NCBI RefSeq assembly: GCF_009859475.1
Contig: NZ_CP044549.1
Coordinates: 3,906,001-3,970,000, forward strand
Length of the DNA: 64,000 nucleotides
Direction: 5' to 3'
Source of the DNA: Hydrogenophaga sp. BPS33
GTDB taxonomy: Bacteria; Pseudomonadota; Gammaproteobacteria; Burkholderiales; Burkholderiaceae_C
A program made the position numbers and the translations under genes. Positions 53,499-62,148 of the stretch are shown in pieces. Below the pieces are notes generated by a model. That model did not search any database, was not told the DNA's origin, and was given only the letters and a program-made list of their open reading frames with translations. Position 1 is the first letter of the stretch. Every line of letters starts with the position of its first letter.

Positions 53499-53595
53499 AA
53501 GGGTCCGGCTCCGCCGGCCCGAGCTGCCGTGCCCCCTCGAAGCACCGAAGGTGCGCCACGGAGGGGGGAAGCCGCGCAGCGGCGCAGGGGGGTGT
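53499..53595 (-). repeat. Interspersed GC-rich palindromic repeat, family A, copy 4 (inverted)
   Basis: The reverse complement reads CCCCCCTGCGCCGCTGCGCGG, C-run, GGCGCACCTTCGGTGCTTCG, G-run, GGCAGCTCGGGCCGGCGGAGCCGGACCCTTG, matching copies 1-3 with a few changes. It abuts the stop of nlpD and could act as its terminator. Confidence 0.75.
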
Positions 53596-54471
53596 TCACC
53601 TCTTCGGCAGATGCGCGATCGGGTCGACCGGCTTGCCCATGCGGCGCACCTCGAAGTGCAGCTTCACGCGGTCGGTGTCGCTGCTGCCCATTTCGGCAAT
53701 CTTCTGCCCCTGGCGCACGGACTGGTCTTCGCGCACCAGCAGCGCCTGGTTGTGGGCGTAAGCCGTGAGGTAGGTGTTGTTGTGCTTGAGGATGATCAGG
53801 TTGCCGTAGCCCCGCAGGCCGGCACCAGCATAGACCACACGGCCGTCGGCCGCGGCCACCACCGGGTCACCGATCTTGCCGGCGATCGACACGCCCTTGT
53901 TGTTGGCGTCGTCGAATGGCGTGATCACCGTGCCTTGCGCGGGCCAGATGAAGGTGATTTCATCGGCACCCGCGGACGGCGCCGGCGCAGCAGGCGGCGT
54001 GGCGGGCGGCGCTGCAGCCGACGGTGGCGTGGACTCCAGGGGGCGGGACACGACGCCGGAGCTCGCGACCGGGCTGGTGGTGGGACCATTGGGAGTCGCG
54101 GGTGCGCTGCTGGTGGCCGAGACGGGAGGCTGCACGCGCAACACCTGCCCCACTTCCAACGCATTCGGGTTGCTCAGGTTGTTCCAGGCCTGCACGTCGC
54201 GCCAGTTCTGGCCACTGTCCAGCGCGATGCGGAACAGCGTATCGCCGGGCTTGACGGTGTAGTAACCGGGCTTGCCGGCGTTTTCGGCGCCGGGCATGGC
54301 GACGACAGCGGGCGGGCGCGCCGCGCCTCCCCGGTCTTCCACGGGGGCCGGACCGGACACCCGGGTCGTGGAGCAGCCGGCTGCGATCAGCATGACGGCC
54401 ATGGCCACAACGCCTTGCCACACAGGCCGCGCCGATGCCCGACGGTCACTTTGGAAAACAGGTTTGCTCAT
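53596..54471 (-). CDS. nlpD: LysM/M23 lipoprotein, NlpD-type amidase activator
   Basis: A 291-residue outer-membrane-type lipoprotein: lipobox LIAAGC (Cys33), a LysM domain (about 68-112, YYTVKPGDTLFRIAL ... VGQVLRVQ), a Pro/Ala/Ser-rich linker and a C-terminal LytM domain (about 175-285). In the LytM part the usual HxxxD zinc site is replaced (NNKGVSIAGK) and the LHFEVR motif is kept, matching NlpD, a catalytically inactive activator of division amidases. Lies downstream of surE-pcm, as in many proteobacteria. Confidence 0.9.
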   Translation of the reverse strand: MSKPVFQSDRRASARPVWQGVVAMAVMLIAAGCSTTRVSGPAPVEDRGGAARPPAVVAMPGAENAGKPGYYTVKPGDTLFRIALDSGQNWRDVQAWNNLSNPNALEVGQVLRVQPPVSATSSAPATPNGPTTSPVASSGVVSRPLESTPPSAAAPPATPPAAPAPSAGADEITFIWPAQGTVITPFDDANNKGVSIAGKIGDPVVAAADGRVVYAGAGLRGYGNLIILKHNNTYLTAYAHNQALLVREDQSVRQGQKIAEMGSSDTDRVKLHFEVRRMGKPVDPIAHLPKR

Positions 54472-54561
54472 GAAAACTCCCACAAATGGCAAGGGTCCTG
54501 GCCGCAGCCGCAGCCAGGACCCTGAAAGATTCACGTTGTGCGGCATGCAACAAGCACAACG

Positions 54562-55380
54562 TCATGCGACACCCGATTTTAGGGGCACAAAGAGAACGGC
54601 CTCCAGCTCGGTACGAACGATGCCGGTGACCGTTTTGTCGACCACCACCAGGTTCTGCCGCCCCGCGGCGGTCACCGCCGGTGCCACCAGGCGCCCGCCC
54701 ACGGCCAACTGGTCGATCCACGCCGCCGGGATCTGCTCGCCCCCCGCCGCCGCAATGATGCCGGCATACGGCGCCCCTTTGGCGTAGCCGAGCATGCCGT
54801 CCCCGAACAACAGGTGGACGTTGGACAGGCGGAACCAGCGCAAGTTCTCGCGCGCTTTCTCGTGCAGCCCCTTGAGCCGCTCGATGCTGTACACCTCGCG
54901 CGCCAGGTGGCTCATTAACGCGGCCTGGTAACCGCAGCCGGTGCCGATCTCCAGCACGCGGCCCAGCTTCTCACTGCGGCCCTGGCTCAACAGTTCGAGC
55001 ATGCGCGCGACCACGCCGGGCTTGGAGATCGTCTGCCCCAGGCCGATGGGCAGGCTCGTGTCTTCATACGCCTGGTTGACCAGCGCCGTGTCGACGAAGC
55101 GGTGCCGCTCCACCGCCTGCAGCGCGGCGAGCACACCCACATGCGTGACGCCTTGCGCCTGGATCTTGCGCACCATCGACGCGCGCACCGCCTGCGACTC
55201 CATGCCCAGGCCCACGGGCGTCACCGGCCGGTCGGGCACGTGCACGGCGGCTTTGGGCCTGAGCACGGGGGCCTTGTTTTCGCGCGGTGCCGCTTGTGCG
55301 GCCACCGAGGGTTTGTGGCGCGGCGTGGCCGCGGGTGCGGACGATGGCAGGCGCGCGGGAAAACCAGGTCTGGGTTTCAC
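54562..55380 (-). CDS. pcm: Protein-L-isoaspartate O-methyltransferase
   Basis: A 272-residue repair enzyme that methylates isoaspartyl residues of damaged proteins using SAM. The core motif is [22 protein letters not shown] (SAM site), with [17 protein letters not shown] and RLVAPAV also typical. An N-terminal extension of about 60 residues, rich in Ala, Pro and Arg, precedes the catalytic domain; E. coli Pcm is about 208 residues. It overlaps surE by 4 bp, giving the classic surE-pcm-nlpD order. Confidence 0.94.
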   Translation of the reverse strand: MKPRPGFPARLPSSAPAATPRHKPSVAAQAAPRENKAPVLRPKAAVHVPDRPVTPVGLGMESQAVRASMVRKIQAQGVTHVGVLAALQAVERHRFVDTALVNQAYEDTSLPIGLGQTISKPGVVARMLELLSQGRSEKLGRVLEIGTGCGYQAALMSHLAREVYSIERLKGLHEKARENLRWFRLSNVHLLFGDGMLGYAKGAPYAGIIAAAGGEQIPAAWIDQLAVGGRLVAPAVTAAGRQNLVVVDKTVTGIVRTELEAVLFVPLKSGVA

Positions 55381-56156
55381 GGTGCCTTGCCTTCGTTGGA
55401 CAGCTGCGCCGCGGTGGGCGCCCAGTACGCCAGCCGGTCGTGGTCGGTGAGATCGACCTTGAGCGGTGTGAGGGTGGCGTAACCCTGCAACGACGCGTGG
55501 AAATCGGTGCCCTCGGCATCGTCCTTGGCCTTGCCGGCGCTGCCGATCCAGTACATGGTGTCGCCGCGCGGGTTGGTCTGCGAGATCACCTGCTCGGCCG
55601 CATGCCGCCGCCCCAGGCGCGCGACCTTGAAGCCGCGCATCGCCTCCAGCGGCTGGTTCGGGATGTTTACATTGAGCAGCCAGGGCTCCACCGGCGGTCC
55701 GTTCTCGAGCGAAGGCAACAGTTGCTTCACCAGCCTGGTGGCCATCGCACCCGCGGCTTCCAGGTGCGCCCAGCCCTTTTCGGTTTGCGAGAACGCGATC
55801 GCCGGAATGCCGAACAGATAACCCTCCATGGCCGCGCCCACGGTGCCGGAATAGATTGTGTCGTCGCCCATGTTGGCGCCGTTGTTGATGCCCGAGACCA
55901 CCAGGTCGGGCCGGTAGCCCAGCAGGCCGGTAAGCGCGATGTGCACGCAGTCAGCGGGCGTGCCGTTGACGTAGCGAAAGCCGTTGTGCGCGCTGTGCAC
56001 GTACAGCGGCGAATGCAGCGACAGCGCGTTGGACTTGGCGCTGTTGTTGTGCTCGGGCGCTACCACCTCCACCTCGGCCAGGCCCTTGAGGGCTTCGTAC
56101 AAGGCCACGATGCCGGGCGCCTGGTAACCGTCGTCGTTGGAGATGAGAATTTTCAT
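55377..56156 (-). CDS. surE: 5'/3'-nucleotidase SurE
   Basis: A 259-residue survival protein E, a nucleoside-monophosphate phosphatase. Metal ligands are in [15 protein letters not shown] (Asp8, Asp9), and the second signature is [20 protein letters not shown]. Length is typical. It is the first gene of the leftward surE-pcm-nlpD set. Divergent from the quinone-oxidoreductase-like gene (starts 126 bp apart). Confidence 0.95.
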   Translation of the reverse strand: MKILISNDDGYQAPGIVALYEALKGLAEVEVVAPEHNNSAKSNALSLHSPLYVHSAHNGFRYVNGTPADCVHIALTGLLGYRPDLVVSGINNGANMGDDTIYSGTVGAAMEGYLFGIPAIAFSQTEKGWAHLEAAGAMATRLVKQLLPSLENGPPVEPWLLNVNIPNQPLEAMRGFKVARLGRRHAAEQVISQTNPRGDTMYWIGSAGKAKDDAEGTDFHASLQGYATLTPLKVDLTDHDRLAYWAPTAAQLSNEGKAP

Positions 56157-56281
56157 TGCGGCGATTCTAGGTTGAACGTGGGGTCACGCCCGTGACAAGC
56201 ACGGGGCGTGCCTGTTGCGGGCAGGGTGCGCCGCTGCCTATCATCGGACGCTTTCAAGACCAACCAAACGAGGACTTCACC

Positions 56282-57277
56282 ATGCATGCCTGGCTGTGCG
56301 AGAACCCTGTGGGCGTCGAGGCGCTGACCTGGAAAGAACTGCCCACACCCGAGCCCAAGGCGGGCGAGGTGCTGATCGAGATCGAGGCCGCGAGCCTGAA
56401 CTTTCCCGATCTGCTCATCGTGCAGAACAAGTACCAGATGAAGCCCCCGCTGCCCTTCGTGCCCGGTTCGGAATATGCGGGGGTGGTGCGCGCCGTGGGC
56501 GAAGGCGTGAAGCATTTGCAAGTGGGCCAGTCGGTGGCGTGCCTGAGCGGCACGGGCGGCTTCGGCACCCACACCATCGCGCCAGCCGCGCTGTGCATGC
56601 CGCTGCCTGCGGGCTTCCCGGCGGTCGATGCGGCCGCCTTCATCATGATCTACGCCACCTCGTGGCACGCGCTCATGGACCGCGCCGCGCTCAAGGCCGG
56701 CGAGACGGTGCTCATCCTCGGCGCAGCCGGGGGCGTGGGCACCTCGGCGATTCAGATCGCCAAGGCCGCCGGCGCGCGCGTGATCGCCGCCGCCTCGAGC
56801 GACGAAAAGTGCGAACTGTGCAAACAACTCGGCGCGGACGCCACGATCAACTACAACGTGCACACGCCAAAGGAAGGCCTGCGCGAGGCGATCAAGCAAC
56901 TCACCGACGGCAAGGGCCCGGACGTGGTCTACGACCCCGTGGGCGGCGACTTCGCCGAGCCCGCGTTCCGCTCCATCGCCTGGCGCGGACGCTACCTGGT
57001 GGTCGGCTTCGCCAGCGGGCCCATTCCCGCGCTGCCGCTGAACCTCGCCCTGCTCAAGGGCGCGAGTATCGTGGGCGTGTTCTGGGGCGACTTCGCGCGC
57101 CGCGAACCCAAGGCCAATGCCGAGATGATGCAGGCGCTGGCGGCGATGTATGCCAAGGGCCAGGTCAAGCCGGTGATCGACCAGACGCTGCCCATGAGCG
57201 AGCTGCGCAAGGCCTACGCGATCATGGGATCTCGCTCGGTCAAGGGCAAGCTGGTGATGGTGAATCCGGCGAAATGA
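56282..57277 (+). CDS. Zinc-independent NADPH:quinone oxidoreductase-like MDR enzyme
   Basis: A 331-residue medium-chain dehydrogenase/reductase of the quinone-oxidoreductase subgroup. Features include LNFPDLLIVQNKY, PFVPGSEYAGVV, the nucleotide-binding motif ILGAAGGVGTSAIQIA, and GRYLVVGFASG. Zinc-ligand residues of alcohol dehydrogenases are not evident. It reduces quinones or enones with NADPH; the physiological substrate is unknown. ATG 56282 follows a run ACGAGGAC. Divergent from surE. Confidence 0.92.
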   Translation: MHAWLCENPVGVEALTWKELPTPEPKAGEVLIEIEAASLNFPDLLIVQNKYQMKPPLPFVPGSEYAGVVRAVGEGVKHLQVGQSVACLSGTGGFGTHTIAPAALCMPLPAGFPAVDAAAFIMIYATSWHALMDRAALKAGETVLILGAAGGVGTSAIQIAKAAGARVIAAASSDEKCELCKQLGADATINYNVHTPKEGLREAIKQLTDGKGPDVVYDPVGGDFAEPAFRSIAWRGRYLVVGFASGPIPALPLNLALLKGASIVGVFWGDFARREPKANAEMMQALAAMYAKGQVKPVIDQTLPMSELRKAYAIMGSRSVKGKLVMVNPAK

Positions 57278-57278
57278 C

Positions 57279-57394
57279 ACACCCCCTGCGCGCCTTCGGC
57301 GCTCCCCCCTGGAAGGGGGGCGACACCTGGGGCCGGCCAAGCCGGACCCTCGGTGTCCCTGGACTGCGTTGCTTCATGCGCTGCGGGTCGCGCT
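57279..57394 (+). repeat. Interspersed palindromic repeat, family B, copy 2
   Basis: Begins 2 bp after the oxidoreductase stop: CCCCTGCGCGCCTTCGGCGC, a CCCCCCTGGAAGGGGGG hairpin, GACACCTGGGGCCGGCC, AAGCCGGACCCTCGGTGTCC, then a tail CTGCGTTGCTTCATGCGCTG. Nearly identical to the inverse of 32934-33047. Confidence 0.75.
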
Positions 57395-57429
57395 TCGGTC
57401 GGGTAGAAAACTGAAACGCAGCGCGCCGA

Positions 57430-57456
57430 GTAAGTGAATCCCCCGGGTTCACTTAC
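57430..57456. promoter_or_regulatory. Long palindrome upstream of the GAF/PAS kinase
   Basis: GTAAGTGAA (57430-57438) and TTCACTTAC (57448-57456) are a perfect 9-bp inverted repeat, with CCC/GGG inside. There is no U-run, so it looks more like an operator or an RNA hairpin in the leader than a terminator. It lies 73 bp before the kinase start used here. Confidence 0.45.
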
Positions 57457-57528
57457 CTCAACCGGTATGCAATCATGGCGGGTACTGATTTCGTTCCCGT
57501 TCCCGTTCCCGTTGCTGTTCCCGAGCTC

Positions 57529-59148
57529 ATGCAGACCGCCCCCATCCCTCACAACGAGGAACAACGCTTAGACCGGCTGCGCGGCCTCTGCATTCTCGAC
57601 ACCCTGCCCCAGAAGGCGTTCGACGACCTCACCGCGCTGGCCCAGGTGATCTGCGGCATGCCGGTGGCGTTGATCTCGTTCATCGACCGCGATCGCCAAT
57701 GGTTCAAGTCCCGCGTGGGCACGGAGGTGACCGACATCCCGCGCGAACTGGCCTTCTGCTCGCACGCCATCCTGGAGCCCGACAAGGTCATGGTGGTGGA
57801 AGACCTGCGGCTGGATCCCCGCTTCCTGGACAACCCCTTGGTCACGGGGCCGACCAGTGTTCGCTTCTACGCCGGCGCGCCCATCATCACCCACGACGGT
57901 TTTGCCCTGGGCACGGTCTGTGTCGGCGACCAGATGCCGCGCACGCTGCACTCGGTGCAGATCTGCGCCCTGGGCCGCCTCGCAAGCCTGGTGGCCACGC
58001 TGGTCGAGCACCAGCGGATGCAACGGCTCGAAGCCGTGCGCAACGCGCGCGCTGCACACGAGGAGCACGAAGAACTCATTGCCATGGCCGCCTCCGGGCT
58101 GGACCTGCATGCCTACATCGACGCCGATGGCGTGTACCGCCACGTCAACCAGACCTTTCTGAATTACGTGGGCGCCACGCGCGACGAAGTCATCGGCGCG
58201 ACGATGAAGGAACGCCTGGGCGAGGTCACCTACAGCCTGGTCGGCGCGCGGATGGAGCGTGTGCTCGCCGGTGAAACCGTCATCTACCAGCGCATCTCCC
58301 AGTTCAAGGCCGCGGGCAGGCGGCACATGGAAATCACCTTGCTGCCCGTGCGCGATCCGAACGGCCTGGTCACGGGCGTCGTCATGCGCGGCCGGGACAT
58401 CCAGGAGCTCAAGAACAAGGAAATCCAGCTCGGCGAAACCATTGCCCGGCTGGAGAAGAAAACGCTGGAGCAGGAGCGCTTCATCCACATCCTGTCGCAC
58501 GATCTGCGCGAACCCGTCAACGCCATCAACAACTTCGCGTCCCTGCTGCAGGACGATCATGCGCATGCCCTGCCCACCGAGGCGCAACGCTACCTGGGCT
58601 TCGTGCGCGCGGGCGGACAACGCCTGGCACGCTCGCTCGACGACCTGCTGCGGTATGTGCGGCTGGACCGCCACCGCCTCGCCCGCGCGCCGGTGGACAT
58701 GGCCGAGCTCGCGCGCCAACTTCGCGACGACCTGGGCGCCACGCTCGAACAATCGCAGGGCAGCCTGGAATGGGAAGCGCTGCCCACCGTGCAGGCCGAT
58801 GCGCCGCTGCTGCACCTGGTCTTGAAACACCTGGTGTCGAATGGACTGGCGTTCGCGCGTCCCGGCGTGGCGCCGGTGGTTCGGGTGCGCGCCACGCGTG
58901 AAAATGGTTTCGATCTGATCCACGTGGAAGACAACGGCCTGGGCATCGCGGACGAACACCAGGCCTGCGTGTTCGACATGTTCAAGCGCCTGCACCCGCG
59001 CAAGACGCATCCCGGCACCGGCCTGGGGCTGTCCACCTGCCGGCGCATCGCGGCACTGCACGGCGGGCATGTCTCCATGACATCGACGCCGGGCGTGGGC
59101 AGCAGGTTCACGCTGCACCTGCCGCTGCCGCACGGCACGCCCTCCTGA
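57529..59148 (+). CDS. GAF-PAS sensor histidine kinase
   Basis: A 539-residue cytosolic histidine kinase. A GAF domain (about 15-175: IPHNEEQRLDRLRGLCILD, VALISFIDRDRQWFKSRVG) precedes a PAS domain (about 190-300, LDLHAYIDADGVYRHVNQTFL), then HisKA with His324 (HILSHDLREPVNAINNF) and a HATPase domain with VLKHLVSNGLAFA, DNGLGIA and GTGLGLSTCRRI. No membrane helix is visible. A start at 57475 would add a hexamer-repeat-encoded VPVPVPVAVP; 57529 fits the family better. Paired with the response regulator 7 bp downstream. Signal unknown. Confidence 0.88.
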   Translation: MQTAPIPHNEEQRLDRLRGLCILDTLPQKAFDDLTALAQVICGMPVALISFIDRDRQWFKSRVGTEVTDIPRELAFCSHAILEPDKVMVVEDLRLDPRFLDNPLVTGPTSVRFYAGAPIITHDGFALGTVCVGDQMPRTLHSVQICALGRLASLVATLVEHQRMQRLEAVRNARAAHEEHEELIAMAASGLDLHAYIDADGVYRHVNQTFLNYVGATRDEVIGATMKERLGEVTYSLVGARMERVLAGETVIYQRISQFKAAGRRHMEITLLPVRDPNGLVTGVVMRGRDIQELKNKEIQLGETIARLEKKTLEQERFIHILSHDLREPVNAINNFASLLQDDHAHALPTEAQRYLGFVRAGGQRLARSLDDLLRYVRLDRHRLARAPVDMAELARQLRDDLGATLEQSQGSLEWEALPTVQADAPLLHLVLKHLVSNGLAFARPGVAPVVRVRATRENGFDLIHVEDNGLGIADEHQACVFDMFKRLHPRKTHPGTGLGLSTCRRIAALHGGHVSMTSTPGVGSRFTLHLPLPHGTPS

Positions 59149-59155
59149 TCGCGCC

Positions 59156-59572
59156 ATGCCTGTGCCCGAGCGCTTCCTCCTCGTCGACGACAACGAGGCC
59201 GACAACGTCTACCACGAGATCGTGATCCGGCGCGCCGGCTTCACCGGCGAAGTGCGGGTGTTCGAGAGTGGCGAGGCGGCACTGAAATTCCTGCTCGACG
59301 ACCCACTCTCACGGCCCAGTTGCCTGCTGCTCGACATCAACATGCCGCATATGAACGGCTTCGAGTTCGCACGACTGGCCACAGCGCTGCTGAAGCACAA
59401 GGCCACGGTGCAGGTCCAGATACTGACCTCGTCCGACGCCCCGCAAGATCTGCGGCGCGCCAGCGACGTTCCGTTGATCCAGGGCTTCATCACCAAACCC
59501 CTGACGCGCGAACGGGTACAGGCGCTGCTGGGGCACCCCCCTGCGCCGCTGCGCGGCTTCCCCCCTCCGTAG
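59156..59572 (+). CDS. Single-domain response regulator
   Basis: A 138-residue receiver-only protein. Acidic pocket VDDNEAD, phosphorylated Asp60 (LLLDINMPHMNG), conserved Ser/Thr in ILTSSDAP and Lys in GFITKPL are all present. It starts 7 bp after the kinase stop and is probably phosphorylated by it. The last dozen residues (HPPAPLRGFPPP) are encoded by the family A repeat that begins at about 59534, so the native C-terminus has been overwritten by the repeat. It likely acts through protein contacts, as no output domain is present. Confidence 0.9.
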   Translation: MPVPERFLLVDDNEADNVYHEIVIRRAGFTGEVRVFESGEAALKFLLDDPLSRPSCLLLDINMPHMNGFEFARLATALLKHKATVQVQILTSSDAPQDLRRASDVPLIQGFITKPLTRERVQALLGHPPAPLRGFPPP

Positions 59573-59672
59573 CGCGCCTTCGGCGCTTCGAGGGGGACGG
59601 CAGCTTGGGCCGGCACAACCGTCCCTCGATGCCTCTGGGGTCGGGCACGCGCGCCGGAGAGAAGACGGTGTC
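59534..59672 (+). repeat. Interspersed GC-rich palindromic repeat, family A, copy 3
   Basis: CCCCCCTGCGCCGCTGCGCGG, C-run, GCGCCTTCGGCGC hairpin, GGGGGACGG, GGGCCGG, AACCGTCCCTCGATGCCTCTGGGG and GGCACGCGCGCCGGAGAGAAG match copies 1 and 2. It overlaps the 3' end of the response-regulator gene, supplying its stop codon. 59673-59726 shows nothing else. Confidence 0.75.
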
Positions 59673-59726
59673 TCGGGCCGACTTGGGCGTGTTGGAGCCA
59701 CCGACATTGGTTGTCTTTGGCAAATT

Positions 59727-59749
59727 TTTACCTGATTGAGTCAAGTAAA
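59727..59749. promoter_or_regulatory. Palindromic operator before the MarR-GNAT gene
   Basis: TTTACCTGA (59727-59735) and TCAAGTAAA (59741-59749) are inverted repeats with one mismatch and a 5-bp spacer, ending 18 bp before the MarR-GNAT start. The size and position fit an autoregulatory MarR-type operator. Confidence 0.55.
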
Positions 59750-59767
59750 TGCAGCAGAATCGGGCGC

Positions 59768-60706
59768 ATGAATGCCCCACTGCCCCCCGTCGACCCCGCC
59801 CAGGTGCGTGCCCTGCGCGCCTTCAACCGCTTCTACACCCAGCGCAGCGGCCTGCTCGACCCGTACCTGGGCAGTCCCTTCTCGCTCACCGAGGCGCGGG
59901 TGCTCTACGAGCTTGCGCACCACGGGCCCTGCGCCGCCAGCGAACTCGGGCGCCGCCTGGTGCTCGACGCGGGTTACCTTAGCCGCATCGTGCGCCGTTT
60001 CACCACCTCGAAATGGATCACGCGCGCCCCGTCGCCCACCGATGCGCGCCAGCATGTGCTGACCCTCACCCCCGAAGGCCGTGCGGCCTTCGAGCCGCTG
60101 CAGCAACGCTCGCGCGACGAAGCCGCGCGCCTGCTGGCCCCCTTGAGCAGCGAACATCGCAGCGCCCTCATGGGCGCTCTCTCGCAAGCCCAGGCCCTGC
60201 TCGGCGCCGACGCTCCGGCGCACGCGCGCACCGCCGTGCTGCGCGATGTCCGGCCCGGTGACATGGGTTGGGTCGTGCAGCAGCACGGCGAGCTCTACGC
60301 CCGCGAACACGGCTGGAACAGCGAGTTCGAAGGCTTCGTCGCCGAGATCGTGGCGGGCATGATCCGCCAGCACGACCCCGCCTGGGAACGGGGCTGGATC
60401 GCCGAACTCGATGGCGAGCGCGTGGGCTCGGTGTTCGTGGTGCGCAAGAGCGAGACCGAAGCCCAGCTGCGCCTGCTCATCCTCACCCCCGCCGCGCGTG
60501 GCCTGGGCCTGGGCGCCCGGCTCACGGACGCCTGCCTGGACTTCGTGCGGGCCAAGGGCTACCGCAAGGTGGCGCTCTGGACCACCAGCGGGCTGGAGGC
60601 CTCGCGCGCCATCTACAGCAAGCGGGGTTTCGTGAAGGTGCACAGCGAGCCCTACCACGGCTACGGCAAAGACCTCGAAGGCCAGACCTGGGAACTCCAG
60701 CTGTAG
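59768..60706 (+). CDS. MarR-family regulator fused to GNAT acetyltransferase
   Basis: A 312-residue fusion. The N-terminal MarR winged helix (about 10-145) shows SLTEARVLYELAHHG, ASELGRRLVLDAGYLSRIVRR and RQHVLTLTPEGR. A C-terminal GNAT acetyltransferase domain (about 155-312) contains LRLLILTPAARGLGLGARL (acetyl-CoA pyrophosphate loop) and ARAIYSKRGFVK. Such bifunctional proteins are common in proteobacteria; the acetyl acceptor is unknown. A palindrome lies 18 bp upstream and may be its own operator. ATG 59768 is used. Confidence 0.92.
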   Translation: MNAPLPPVDPAQVRALRAFNRFYTQRSGLLDPYLGSPFSLTEARVLYELAHHGPCAASELGRRLVLDAGYLSRIVRRFTTSKWITRAPSPTDARQHVLTLTPEGRAAFEPLQQRSRDEAARLLAPLSSEHRSALMGALSQAQALLGADAPAHARTAVLRDVRPGDMGWVVQQHGELYAREHGWNSEFEGFVAEIVAGMIRQHDPAWERGWIAELDGERVGSVFVVRKSETEAQLRLLILTPAARGLGLGARLTDACLDFVRAKGYRKVALWTTSGLEASRAIYSKRGFVKVHSEPYHGYGKDLEGQTWELQL

Positions 60707-60785
60707 GCGCCGCCGGGCAACTCCGCAAGAAACGTCAGGCCGGGGCCGTTAGATTGCAGGTTCTTCATCCACCAAGGGAACCGCC

Positions 60786-61247
60786 ATGCACATCGTCCCA
60801 GCAGAAAACGCCCTGCGCATCATCGGCATCGAGCTGCGCACCTCCAACGCCGAAGCCATGCAGACCATCCCGCCGCACTGGCAGCGGTTCCATGAAGAAG
60901 GCGTGCTCGCGCGTATCGCGGGCAAACTCTCCGACGAGGTCTACGCGGTCTACACCCACTTCGAGAACGCGGGCCTGAACAACGACGGCATCTACTCGCT
61001 CATCATCGGCGCACCCGTCTCCAGCGCCGAGCCCGTGCCGCCGGGAATGACCCACGCCGTGCTGCCCGCCTGCGCGCGTGCGGTGTTCCCCGTGCCCCAG
61101 GGCCGCTTCGATCAGGTGGGTCCCGTGTGGCAGACCGTGTGGGAGCGCCACGACCTGCCCAAGACCTTCATCGCCGAAGTCGAGCGCTACCGCGCCGATG
61201 GCCAGATCGACATCTGCATTGGCCTGCGCCACGGCGCGAGCGCATGA
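60786..61247 (+). CDS. GyrI-like small-molecule-binding protein
   Basis: A 153-residue protein of the GyrI-like/AraC effector-binding family (SOUL-like fold). Visible elements are IIGIELRTSNAEAMQTIPPHW, YAVYTHFEN and PVPQGRFDQVGPVWQTVWE, and the C-terminal YRADGQIDICIGLR. The fold usually binds hydrophobic or cationic ligands. It starts 79 bp after the MarR-GNAT stop and overlaps the following AraC gene by 4 bp. That gene's C-terminal domain has the same fold. Confidence 0.88.
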   Translation: MHIVPAENALRIIGIELRTSNAEAMQTIPPHWQRFHEEGVLARIAGKLSDEVYAVYTHFENAGLNNDGIYSLIIGAPVSSAEPVPPGMTHAVLPACARAVFPVPQGRFDQVGPVWQTVWERHDLPKTFIAEVERYRADGQIDICIGLRHGASA

Positions 61248-62113
61248 ACCCGCCCCACGGCTGGACCGACTACCAGCAACGCATGGGCCGCGTCGTCGGC
61301 TATTTGCACGACCACCTGGACGAGCCGCTGGACCTGCACCGACTGGCCGAGGTCGCGCACCTCTCGCCCTACCACTGGCACCGCGTGTACCACGCGCTGC
61401 ATGGCGAGACCATCGCGGCCACCGTTCGGCGGCTGCGGCTGCACCGCGCCTCGGGCTACCTGGCCAACACCGCGCTGCCGGTGGAACAGGTGGCGCGGCG
61501 CTGTGGCTATCCCAATGCGCAGTCCTTCGCGCGCTCCTTTCGCGCCGCCTACGGCATGGGCCCGCTGCAGTACCGGCAACAAGGGGGGCACGCGGCTTTC
61601 CTGGACGCCTGCGCCGCGCACACCACGCCCCAGGGCTACCCGGTCGAACTGCGCGAAGTGCCCCGCGTGCGGCTGGCGGGGCTGGACCACAAAGGTTCGT
61701 ACATGGCCATCGGCAAAGCTTTCGAACGCTGCTTCGTGCAACTCGCCGCGCGCGCTCAGGTGCAGCCCGATGCGCGCTGGATCGCCGAGTACCTGGACGA
61801 CCCCTTCGCCGTGCCGGAGAAACAGCTGTGCTCCCGCGCCGGCCTCAGCGTGGCGGCACACACCGAAGTGGCGCCACCGCTGATGGCCTTCGAGGTCGGC
61901 GGTGGCCTGTGCGCCGTGCTGCGCCACCGCGGCCCCTACGCCACCATGCGCGCGGCCTACCAGTGGCTCTACGGCCACTGGCTGGTCCACAGCGGCCACG
62001 CGCTGCGCGACGCGCCCGTGTTCGAGGAATACCTCAACAACCCGCGCGACACCACGCCGAGCGACTTGCTCACAGACATCTGTTTGCCGCTGGTGGGCCA
62101 TCACAACGCTTGA
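61244..62113 (+). CDS. AraC-family regulator with GyrI-like ligand domain
   Basis: A 289-residue regulator. The N-terminal AraC DNA-binding domain (about 10-110) contains DLHRLAEVAHLSPYHWHRVY and VEQVARRCGYPNAQSFARSFRA; the C-terminal GyrI-like domain (about 130-289) has VELREVPRVRLAGLDHKGSY and VLRHRGPYATMRAAYQWLYG, ending ICLPL. This is the Rob/SoxS-like layout with effector binding at the C-terminus. It overlaps the upstream stand-alone GyrI-like gene by 4 bp and precedes the chromate-transporter genes by 35 bp. Probable ligand-activated regulator; target genes unknown. Confidence 0.92.
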   Translation: MNPPHGWTDYQQRMGRVVGYLHDHLDEPLDLHRLAEVAHLSPYHWHRVYHALHGETIAATVRRLRLHRASGYLANTALPVEQVARRCGYPNAQSFARSFRAAYGMGPLQYRQQGGHAAFLDACAAHTTPQGYPVELREVPRVRLAGLDHKGSYMAIGKAFERCFVQLAARAQVQPDARWIAEYLDDPFAVPEKQLCSRAGLSVAAHTEVAPPLMAFEVGGGLCAVLRHRGPYATMRAAYQWLYGHWLVHSGHALRDAPVFEEYLNNPRDTTPSDLLTDICLPLVGHHNA

Positions 62114-62148
62114 TGCGCGGCCTGGTCTTCCCGCCAGATAATCGCCGG

